Source of the DNA: Oligosphaera ethanolica
GTDB taxonomy: Bacteria; Verrucomicrobiota; Lentisphaeria; Oligosphaerales; Oligosphaeraceae
Direction of reading: 5' to 3'
Length of the DNA: 64,000 nt
Assembly (NCBI RefSeq): GCF_030814695.1
Contig: NZ_JAUSVL010000001.1
Location: forward strand, 1,178,001 to 1,242,000
Shown here: positions 16,387-24,034 of the stretch, piece by piece
Numbering within the stretch: the first letter of the stretch is position 1
Layout: each line of letters opens with the position of its first letter
Made by a program: the position numbers and the translations under genes
Notes under the pieces: model-generated
Told to the model about the DNA's origin: nothing
Database searches by the model: none
The model's input: the letters and a program-made list of their open reading frames with translations, nothing else

Positions 16387-18114
16387 ATGTTCCAGCTTGT
16401 GCGTGTACGCTTGTTTTTGCCCAGGCAGCTCCGACAAGGAGTGCTTCTACTGTTGATCATCGCCCTCAACGCCCGCGCCCAACTGCTCAGCGGCGATTAC
16501 CAAATACCAACGGAACAGAGCTTTGACGGCAGGGGCTTCAGTTACTCCTTACAGCACCTGGAAAGCTGCGACACCCACAGCACCTTCGCCATCACGTTTC
16601 CCTCGCCAATCACCACCGCCGTCGCCAGCAACAACAGCGTCCCCGGCGAACTCTACGTTCCCAAGGGCCTGCCCAATACCAGGCAGTACCCAGCCGCCGT
16701 CGTCATCCATATTCTCCACGGCAATTTTGAACTGGAACGCGCCATATGCCAGACCCTCGCCAGCAAGGGCATCACGGCCATGTTCTTCAAACTGCCCTAC
16801 TACGGCGAACGCGGCGGCCAAAACGGCCGCCGGGAAATGACCAGCGATCCCCAGCGTTTCATCGACACTCTCACCCAGGCCACTGCCGACACTCGCCGCA
16901 GCGTCGATATCATCTCGTCACTGCCCTTTATCTCGCCCAAAAAGGTCGGCGTCACCGGTGGCAGCCTCGGCGCCATCATGTCCGCCAGCATCTGCGGTTT
17001 CGAACCGCGCATCAACCGCGCCTTCCTCATCCTCGGCGGCGGCAATCTGCGGAAAATCATCATGAACGCCCACGAGACCAGGCACCTCAAGGCCTTCATC
17101 GACCGCCTGCCAGAAGCCGAGCGCGAAGCCGTATTCGCCAAATTGCTCGAAATCGACCCGCTAGCGCAGGGACCGGCGCTCCAACGACTTAACCGGCAGG
17201 GCAAAATCAAAATGATCTGCGCCGCGGAAGATGAAGTGGTTTTTCCGGACTGCTCACGGGAGCTGGCCGCCGTAGCGGGCTGTGACATCACGTGGCTACC
17301 AGGGCTCGGTCATTACACCGTCGCCGCCGCCATGCCTCAGATCATGGACGAGCTGGTCCGATTCTTCAGCGCGGACCGCCCGGCGTCCTGGCGTTCGCCC
17401 GCCGAGATCACGGCGCAAAACAACGCCATGCGGCTCACCGGCTCCTTCCTCCAGGGCGCGCTGTCCTTGCTCAACTCCTCGCCCATGCCGGGCAGCATGC
17501 ACCGTTGCCAGCTTGATTTCAGCATCAACCTGCCCACCAACACGCTCAAAGGCAGCATCGATTACTGCCGCGGCAGCGGCGGGCGCTACCGCATCGCCGG
17601 GACAATCCCGCAGCTCGGCCTGGCACAAATCGGCCAAGGCGAGTACCCGTGGCTGGCCGGCGCCAACAACAGCGTCTTCGTTGGCACTATCGACGCCCAG
17701 GCCGGGCGCGGCTGCACGCAATACATCACCCCACGGCTCTTTTTGCAGTGGCAGGTGGGCGTCGGCGCCCTCGCCGGCGCCGCCATGGCGCCGGATCTGC
17801 TCAAACAATTCTGCACCATCAGCAACAGCAGCGCCCCCGATGGCGGCGCCTCGCTGATCATGTCCAGCACCCATGACCAAGTCCAGGCCGAGGTCACTCT
17901 GGGCTTCGCACCCGATGAAACACCACGCGAAATGCTCTTCAACGCCATGGGCTACTCCGGTACCATCACCATCAAGGAATGGCTAATCAACACGCCCGAG
18001 CAGGCCGAAATCTTCGCCCCGCCCGCCAGCGACAATACCACGAATGTCAGACAGGAAGATGTCCTGCGCATGATCGCCGCATTGATGGAACGCCTACTGG
18101 AGGAAACAGAATAA
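16387..18114 (+). CDS. Secreted alpha/beta hydrolase with uncharacterised C-terminal domain
   Basis: Start ATG 16387 follows AAGGAGG. The 575-residue product has a signal peptide (about 1-30). Residues about 60-330 form an alpha/beta hydrolase: ILHGNFELERAI near the oxyanion region, nucleophile elbow GGSLGAI, acid in AAEDEVVFP, and GLGHYTV with the His. The order resembles dienelactone-hydrolase or acetylxylan-esterase-like proteins. The last about 240 residues are not recognised. The stop overlaps the ATG of the C45 gene (TAATG), so both exported or envelope hydrolases are made together. The substrate is unknown. Confidence 0.8.
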   Translation: MFQLVRVRLFLPRQLRQGVLLLLIIALNARAQLLSGDYQIPTEQSFDGRGFSYSLQHLESCDTHSTFAITFPSPITTAVASNNSVPGELYVPKGLPNTRQYPAAVVIHILHGNFELERAICQTLASKGITAMFFKLPYYGERGGQNGRREMTSDPQRFIDTLTQATADTRRSVDIISSLPFISPKKVGVTGGSLGAIMSASICGFEPRINRAFLILGGGNLRKIIMNAHETRHLKAFIDRLPEAEREAVFAKLLEIDPLAQGPALQRLNRQGKIKMICAAEDEVVFPDCSRELAAVAGCDITWLPGLGHYTVAAAMPQIMDELVRFFSADRPASWRSPAEITAQNNAMRLTGSFLQGALSLLNSSPMPGSMHRCQLDFSINLPTNTLKGSIDYCRGSGGRYRIAGTIPQLGLAQIGQGEYPWLAGANNSVFVGTIDAQAGRGCTQYITPRLFLQWQVGVGALAGAAMAPDLLKQFCTISNSSAPDGGASLIMSSTHDQVQAEVTLGFAPDETPREMLFNAMGYSGTITIKEWLINTPEQAEIFAPPASDNTTNVRQEDVLRMIAALMERLLEETE

Positions 18115-19289
18115 TGTGCACCAAGCGCCTGCAACACCACTGGGTTCTCACCCTCACCCTCACCCTGACCATCGCCTTGCCACTGATGAGCCTCGCCCAG
18201 GACCTACGCGTCATCGCCCGCAACGAAAACGGCATGCTCTGTCTGCTGGGAGGCAAACGCGTCCTCATCGTCAACGGCACCGCCGAACAAATGGGCGGCG
18301 CCCATGGCAAACTCATGGCCAATATGGTCCCCCAGGTCTCACCCAGAACCATGTGCCTCGTCGGCGCCGTCTACTCCATCAGCAAGGGCGACTGGTTCTT
18401 TGCACGCATGGACGAAATCATCCGCCGCGCCATGCCCCACACCCCCGAGCGCTTCGTCCAAGAATGCCTCGCCATGGGCCGCGCCGCCGGCATCTCCGAC
18501 CGCGATGCCCTCTGCGCCAATTTCTTCCCCGAGCTTTTCCACTGCAGCGGCGCCGCCATGCGCAATCAGGCCACCAGCGACGGTCAGATCCTGCATGTCC
18601 GCGTCCTCGACTACATGGCAGACGTCAACCTGCAAAAGTACACCGCCGTGCAAATATTCATCCCGGAAGGCCGCAACGCCTGGATGTCGCTGGGCTACGC
18701 AGGCTTCCTCGGCACCGTCACCGCCATGAACGAACACGGCCTGGCCATGGGCGAAGTCGGCGGCGAAGGCGAGGGCAAGTGGGACGGCATGCCCATGACC
18801 TTCCTCATGCGCGATATCATGGAACGGGCCAAAACCGTCCGCGACGCACTGGCTATATTGGAAACAACGCCGCGTACCTGCGAGTACTACTACGTGCTCA
18901 GCGATGCCAGTAAGGACATGATCGGCGTGTATGCCACCCCCGAAAAACTTGAGGTCCTCGAAGCCGGCCAACAGCACCCAAAACTGCCGCCGGTCCCCGC
19001 CGACACCGTCCTCATCTCAGCCCCCGATCGGGCGCAAACCCTCGCCCAGCGCATTAACGAAAACTACGGCAAAATCACCCCCGAAATGCTCATGACCATC
19101 ATCAAACGACCCGTCGCCATGAAGTCCAACCTCCATAACGCCATCTTCCGACCCGAAACCCTCGATATGTGGTTCGCCGATGCCGGCCGCAAAAACCCCG
19201 CCTGCGACTCGGCCTATACCCGCATCAACCTGCGCGAGGCCATCGACTTCTTCCACCAAAACCAGCAACGCGCGACAACAACCCCATGA
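18114..19289 (+). CDS. C45-family autoproteolytic acyltransferase/hydrolase, exported
   Basis: A 391-residue protein with a signal peptide (about 1-28). The motif FHCSGAA contains the probable N-terminal-nucleophile Cys of the C45/acyl-CoA:6-APA acyltransferase-like family, exposed by self-cleavage. A later region (GFLGTVTAMNEHGLAMGEVGG) matches the conserved strand after the nucleophile, and DSAYTRINL lies near the end. Such enzymes split or transfer acyl groups on amide bonds. It is coupled one base after the alpha/beta hydrolase, suggesting successive action on an acylated substrate, which is inference. Confidence 0.82.
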   Translation: MCTKRLQHHWVLTLTLTLTIALPLMSLAQDLRVIARNENGMLCLLGGKRVLIVNGTAEQMGGAHGKLMANMVPQVSPRTMCLVGAVYSISKGDWFFARMDEIIRRAMPHTPERFVQECLAMGRAAGISDRDALCANFFPELFHCSGAAMRNQATSDGQILHVRVLDYMADVNLQKYTAVQIFIPEGRNAWMSLGYAGFLGTVTAMNEHGLAMGEVGGEGEGKWDGMPMTFLMRDIMERAKTVRDALAILETTPRTCEYYYVLSDASKDMIGVYATPEKLEVLEAGQQHPKLPPVPADTVLISAPDRAQTLAQRINENYGKITPEMLMTIIKRPVAMKSNLHNAIFRPETLDMWFADAGRKNPACDSAYTRINLREAIDFFHQNQQRATTTP

Positions 19290-19397
19290 TCGCCATTCTT
19301 GAAAAAACGCCCTTCATCGCCTAAAGTATTCGTTCTCTTGCACTGGCGGGAAAGAAGGAATACATCACTTAACGCACTACACATCAGGTGATTAGGC

Positions 19398-20339
19398 ATG
19401 ACGAAACAGCATTTGACCTACGATCAGCTCCGCGACCAGCTGGCGGTGACCCCGCCGCTGTTGATGCTCGACCGAATCTGCCTTGACAGCGACGCCGGCC
19501 ACGCCGTCGCCAGCAAGTACGTCACGCGCAACGAAGCCGTTTTCAACGGCCATTTTCCCGACTTTCCGGTGCTGCCTGGCGTGCTCCAAGTCGCGGCCAT
19601 GGCCCAGGCCAGCCGCGTCCTTTTCAGCGTCATGTTCCCAGGCGAAGGCCATCCCTATGTGACCCACCTCCACCGCGTCAAATTCCGCAGCCCCGTGCAA
19701 CCGGGAATGATCCTCGCCATCGACTGCAGATTCCACAAGCAGAACGACGACGGTAGCGTCGAGTTCGAGGTGAAAAATTCCATCGTCGGCGGCAAACTGG
19801 CCTCTAGCGGTTTCATCTCCCTCACCTGGAAAGAAGCAGGCTGGTTCGCGCCCAGCGATGGCGCCGAGCAGTGCCCCCTGCTGGCTGATGTCGACGACAA
19901 GTTCCTTGACGCCGATGCCATCATGGCTGTCATCCCCCACCGCTACCCGTTCATGCTGGTCGATCGGGCCTACAGCCTCGACAATCCCGCGAAAGTCCTC
20001 GGCTACAAGAATGTCAGCGGCAATGACCCGCTGGTGCAGGCGACCCGCCCAGCCATGTACCCCGGATATCTGCAGCTTGAAAGCGGCGCCCAACTCGGCT
20101 GCGCCGCCATTCTTGCCCAGCCCGAAAACCGGGACAAGCTCGGCCTGTATATGTCCATCGACGACGCCGTCTTCCATCGCCCCGCCCTGCCCGGCGAACA
20201 GATCGTCATTCATGCGTCCTGTGAGATGAAGGGGCGCTTCGGCTTCGCCAACGGCGTATTCTATGTCGGCAAGCAGATCATCGCCGAAAGCTCGACCAAA
20301 TTCGCCATCGTTCCCAAAGAAGAAATGACCCCACAGTAA
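19398..20339 (+). CDS. Double-hotdog FabZ/FabA-like dehydratase with the active site split between halves
   Basis: A 313-residue fusion of two FabZ-type hotdog domains. The first (about 10-150) has GHFPDFPVLPGVLQVAAMAQ: His52 is present, but the catalytic Glu position is Ala66. The second (about 172-305) has IPHRYPFMLVDR and then QATRPAMYPGYLQLESGAQ: the His position is Gln214, but Glu228 is present. In FabZ dimers His and Glu come from different subunits, so one composite site per chain is predicted. The His-Glu spacing of 14 matches E. coli FabZ. It precedes serS by 83 bp. A role in fatty-acid or lipid A-type acyl chain dehydration is inferred. Confidence 0.85.
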   Translation: MTKQHLTYDQLRDQLAVTPPLLMLDRICLDSDAGHAVASKYVTRNEAVFNGHFPDFPVLPGVLQVAAMAQASRVLFSVMFPGEGHPYVTHLHRVKFRSPVQPGMILAIDCRFHKQNDDGSVEFEVKNSIVGGKLASSGFISLTWKEAGWFAPSDGAEQCPLLADVDDKFLDADAIMAVIPHRYPFMLVDRAYSLDNPAKVLGYKNVSGNDPLVQATRPAMYPGYLQLESGAQLGCAAILAQPENRDKLGLYMSIDDAVFHRPALPGEQIVIHASCEMKGRFGFANGVFYVGKQIIAESSTKFAIVPKEEMTPQ

Positions 20340-20422
20340 GCTGGCCGTGTAGGTCAGTGCAAACTCAATACCGTCCCAGTAAAGAGAGATGGCCGGCCTC
20401 GCCGGCAGAAGGATCGTGTGAC

Positions 20423-21670
20423 ATGATTGACATCCGCGCCTTGCGTGAAAATCCCGACCGCGTCAAAGAAAACGCCGCCCGCCGCGGCTGCACGGTCGAT
20501 GTCGACAAGCTGGTCGCGCTCGACCGCGAGTACGTCGGCCTCATCCGCGAAGTCGAAGACCTCCGCGCCGAACGCAATCGCCTCAGCAAGGAATGTCAAA
20601 CGAATCCCGCCGCCCGGGACACCGTCAAAGAAATGAAGGTCACCTTGGCCAACAAGGAAAGCCGTATGGCCGAACTCAAGACCGTGGTCGACGAGCAAAT
20701 GACCTGGCTGCCCAATTTCCTCTCACCCGATGTCCCCGACGGCGGTAGCGATGCCGACAACGCCGCCCTCCGCTTCGTCGGCAAAAAGCCCGAATTCGCC
20801 TTTGCCGGCCGCGACCACCAGGCCCTCGGCGAACTGCTGGGTATCATCGACACCGGCCGCGGCGCCAAGGTCGCGCAGTCCGGCTTTTACTACTGGGTGG
20901 GCAAGGGCGCACAGCTGACCCAGGCGATGTTCTTCTGGGCGCAGCAGGAGCTGGTCAAGCGCGGCTTCACGTTGTTCATGTCCCCCTGCGTCGCCAAGGA
21001 ACAGACGCTCTTCGGCACCGGCTACCTGCCTTTCTTCAAGGACCAAACCTACACCCTCAGCGGCGAAGACCTCGCCCTCATCGGCACGTCCGAGCAGACC
21101 CTCGTCGGCTACCACGCCGACGAAATTCTCGACGCCGGCACCCTGCCGCGCCGCTATACGTCCTACACGCCTTGCTTCCGCACGGAAGCAGGCAGCTACG
21201 GCAAAGAATCCCGCGGCATCTTCCGCGTGCACCAATTCCATAAGGTCGAACAGATCATTTTCTGCCTGCCCGAAGACTCGCCGCGCTGCCACGAGCTCTG
21301 CCTCGAAAACGAAGAGTACCTCCTGCAGCAGCTCGGTCTGCCCTACCGCGTGGTCAATGTCTGCGTCGGCGATATGGGCGCTCCCGGTTACAAGAAATAC
21401 GACATCGAAGCCTGGTACCCAGGCTACGGCGGCTACCGCGAAGTGACCTCAAACACCAACCTGACCGACTTCCAGGCCCGCCGCCTCGGCATCCGCTACA
21501 AGGGCAACGACGGCAGCAAGGGCTTCGTCCATACCATCTCCGCCACCGGCGTGACCGACCGCGTCGTCTGCGCTATCCTGGAAAATTTCCAGCAGGAAGA
21601 CGGCTCGGTCATCATCCCTGAAGTCCTGCGGCCCTACACTGGCTTCGACCGCATCACCCCCGGCGTTTGA
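20423..21670 (+). CDS. serS: Serine--tRNA ligase
   Basis: A 415-residue class II aminoacyl-tRNA synthetase that charges tRNA-Ser. It opens with the typical MIDIRALRENPDRVKENAARRG, followed by the coiled-coil tRNA-binding arm (about 30-100). Motif 2 is TPCFRTEAGSYGKESRGIFR, and motif 3 lies in the C-terminal VTDRVVCAILENFQ region. ATG 20423 follows AAGGA at suitable spacing; earlier in-frame codons lie in the untranslated leader. Confidence 0.96.
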   Translation: MIDIRALRENPDRVKENAARRGCTVDVDKLVALDREYVGLIREVEDLRAERNRLSKECQTNPAARDTVKEMKVTLANKESRMAELKTVVDEQMTWLPNFLSPDVPDGGSDADNAALRFVGKKPEFAFAGRDHQALGELLGIIDTGRGAKVAQSGFYYWVGKGAQLTQAMFFWAQQELVKRGFTLFMSPCVAKEQTLFGTGYLPFFKDQTYTLSGEDLALIGTSEQTLVGYHADEILDAGTLPRRYTSYTPCFRTEAGSYGKESRGIFRVHQFHKVEQIIFCLPEDSPRCHELCLENEEYLLQQLGLPYRVVNVCVGDMGAPGYKKYDIEAWYPGYGGYREVTSNTNLTDFQARRLGIRYKGNDGSKGFVHTISATGVTDRVVCAILENFQQEDGSVIIPEVLRPYTGFDRITPGV

Positions 21671-21756
21671 GTCCCCAACAGCGTCCGTCGCCAGCAAGCG
21701 AAATCACTGACGGCGGCCGCGCCGCGCCGGCGCAACCGCCGTGGCTAGTGCAGCCC

Positions 21757-22992
21757 ATGACCATCCACATTGCGCAAGACCAACGCTATTCGTGCCTGCT
21801 CTGCGGCCGCTGCTGCCGGCGCTTCCATGTGCTGTTGCAGGAGCCTGAAATCCAACGCCTGGCGGCCCTGCCCTGGGACGAGGCCGATCAGGCGCCCCGC
21901 GATTTCCACGTCAAGCTCAATGGCTATAATTTCTTCCGCCGCCGCGACGACGGCGCCTGTGTCTTCCTCGACGCCGCCGGTGTTTGCAGCATGCACCGCC
22001 GTTTCGGCTTCGACATCAAAGCCCTGACTTGCCGCGGCTATCCTTTCAACTTCGCCTCGACTTTTCCGGGCGAGGTCTCCGTCCTCGCCCGCATGGACTG
22101 CCCCGCCGTCCTGCAAAACCACGGCCAGCTCATCCGCGAGCAGCGTCATGATATCGAAAAACTCGCGCGCGAACTCCATTTCGGCAAGGGCTTCACCCCC
22201 GAACAGCTCCAGGGCCTGGAACGACGCAGCGTCGAAATGCTGCGCGATCACTGCCAAGGCATTGTTCGTGACGACACCCTCAGCAGTGACGGCATGGCCC
22301 TTCTCCTCATGGCATTCGCCGAACGCATGGAAAAACTCGGGGCAACATTCATCAACGATGCCGACACCATGCGCAGCGTCATGCCCAGCGTCATGGCTAA
22401 CCTCAAACAGGAACTGGCCGACGTACCGCAGATCGGGCTGGGCGCCTACGACCGGGCTTACTTCCGGCAATGGTTCACCATATACTGCCGACGCGACGAA
22501 GAAGCAACCGACCGCGGCCTGCGCCAACGCCTCCGGCGTGCGCTGATGATCGCCAGGATCATTGCCGGCGGCGGCAACCTCCGCACCTTCGGCAAGGAGC
22601 ATCCAGACCTGCTCTTGCGCCGGGCCAGCATTTTCAATCCGACCCGCTGGCAACCATCAGTCCCTGCTGCCTGGGATGCCTACCGCCGGTTCCTCAGCGC
22701 CCGCCTCGACTGCCTGCAATTCTTCGGCGTGTCCTATTATGGCGCGGCCTTCTTCACCGGCCTGAAAGCGCTATTCCTCACCTACCCCCTCGTCCTCTGT
22801 GCCGCCCGCATCCGCGCCGCCAGCCAGAAACGCACCCAAATCCAGGCCGACGACGTCATGTACGGCGTCGCCGCCATTGACCACGTTCACGGCCGCTCGC
22901 CGCTCCTGCAGTACAAGGCCGGTCGGCACCTCGAACACTTCTTCAGCACCGAGCGCTTTCCCCAGTTGCTGTGCAGCCTGGGCAAGCGCTGA
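21757..22992 (+). CDS. YkgJ-type cysteine-cluster protein
   Basis: From ATG 21757 the product is 411 residues. The frame is also open back to TTG 21667, overlapping the serS stop, but that extension looks non-conserved. The N-terminal part carries CLLCGRCCRRF and, about 45 residues later, a Cys/His-rich CVFLD..GVCSMH...LTCRGYPF, the signature of the YkgJ zinc- or iron-chelating family. The remaining about 270 residues are helical and unrecognised, longer than typical members. Function in this family is poorly known. Close spacing after serS suggests co-transcription. Confidence 0.78.
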   Translation: MTIHIAQDQRYSCLLCGRCCRRFHVLLQEPEIQRLAALPWDEADQAPRDFHVKLNGYNFFRRRDDGACVFLDAAGVCSMHRRFGFDIKALTCRGYPFNFASTFPGEVSVLARMDCPAVLQNHGQLIREQRHDIEKLARELHFGKGFTPEQLQGLERRSVEMLRDHCQGIVRDDTLSSDGMALLLMAFAERMEKLGATFINDADTMRSVMPSVMANLKQELADVPQIGLGAYDRAYFRQWFTIYCRRDEEATDRGLRQRLRRALMIARIIAGGGNLRTFGKEHPDLLLRRASIFNPTRWQPSVPAAWDAYRRFLSARLDCLQFFGVSYYGAAFFTGLKALFLTYPLVLCAARIRAASQKRTQIQADDVMYGVAAIDHVHGRSPLLQYKAGRHLEHFFSTERFPQLLCSLGKR

Positions 22993-23435
22993 ACAACGAC
23001 AGCGAGTACCACCAGGCGCCGCAACGCGCATCTGCCCTGGGCTGGTATGTTTCGCGCTTTCAGCGCTTCGGCCGCTTCGCGGCAATAAAATGGCAGAGCG
23101 GCAAAGTTCGGCCAGGAGGGCCGCACCATGCATAACCCTGGGTGAGGCGCCCGGATGGCGCCGCAACCCGTGGTATGACAACAAGTTAAAATTGCTCCCG
23201 GAGGGCGCCACATTGGCCTGGCACATCGCGGCCCATCCCGCCAGGGAGAGGCGTGTCGGGCATCTAGTATCCATCACTGACCGATTACTGCCCACGCCTA
23301 AATTTGCGCCTGCGCCGCTTGGAAAGCGCCCCTCCGGGCGTTATTGTTTATGCGTTTTATCACGTGTTAACCCCTAGGCATCCTGGGGGCTACAAGCTGG
23401 CGTTTCACAAAGGGTCCATTCGGGAGAAACAAAAC
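22993..23435. other. Intergenic region with a fragment of the 173-bp repeat
   Basis: Positions 23031-23091 match the 5' part of the 173-bp repeat in inverted orientation. ATCCATCACTGACCGATTA (about 23270-23288) matches the outer edge of the 125-bp repeat family without its body. No gene is visible. Confidence 0.6.
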
Positions 23436-23954
23436 ATGAAAAAAATGCTCGCCGTTGTCCTCACCGTACTAGGTAGCTGCTTCGCCGCCACGGCTTTTGA
23501 TACCACCCCCCTGCAGATCAGCGTTTGGCCTCCCAACGCCCAAGTCGTGCCGGATTACATCGACGTCGCTGGCCTCAAGATCAATCTACCATACGGCGGC
23601 AACAAAAATATCACCGGCCTTGATTTCGGCATTGCTTCCGCCAGTGACCGGACCTCGGCGCTGCAACTCAATCTCGTCAACGTCGTCAAAGAGGAGTTCA
23701 CCGGCCTCCAGATCGGCCTGATCAATCTTGACGGCGCCGCCAGCGGCGTCAAGTTAGGCCTGCTGATGAATAATGTGGACGCCATGAGCAAAGGCATTGA
23801 CATCGGCATTATCAACACCGCCCTGGAAAGCCACGGCCTGCAAGTCGGCCTGATCAACTACTGCGAGTTCATGGTCGGCGTGCAAATCGGCCTGGTCAAC
23901 ATCATCCGCGAATCAAATGTGCCGTTCTTCCCGATCATCAACTTCTGCTTTTGA
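23436..23954 (+). CDS. Exported LA_2272-like surface-repeat protein
   Basis: A 172-residue protein with signal peptide (MKKMLAVVLTVLGSCFAATA). The mature part is a run of about 20-residue repeats with a Gly-Leu-x-x-Gly-Leu-x-Asn rhythm (GLQIGLINLDG, GVKLGLLMNN, GLQVGLINYC, GVQIGLVNII), ending in PIINFCF. This matches the 'LA_2272 surface repeat' family as I remember it. Regular alternation and a C-terminal Phe suggest a beta-rich outer-membrane or cell-surface structure; no activity is known. GGGAG precedes the ATG, and a strong terminator follows. Confidence 0.72.
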   Translation: MKKMLAVVLTVLGSCFAATAFDTTPLQISVWPPNAQVVPDYIDVAGLKINLPYGGNKNITGLDFGIASASDRTSALQLNLVNVVKEEFTGLQIGLINLDGAASGVKLGLLMNNVDAMSKGIDIGIINTALESHGLQVGLINYCEFMVGVQIGLVNIIRESNVPFFPIINFCF

Positions 23955-23982
23955 GACAGTCCCGCAAGTGAATCTGCTTATT

Positions 23983-24014
23983 CAGGCCGGAGCATAACCT
24001 GTCCGGCCTTTTTG
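23983..24014 (+). terminator. Rho-independent terminator after the surface-repeat gene
   Basis: AGGCCGG and CCGGCCT form a stem around the loop, followed by TTTTTG. It lies about 30 bp after the stop codon. Confidence 0.85.
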
Positions 24015-24034
24015 TCTCTTTGTCATCGCGGGGG

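Noticed and set aside
19398..20339. LpxC-FabZ type fusion
   Set aside because: Both halves are hotdog domains; no LpxC metal motif is present.
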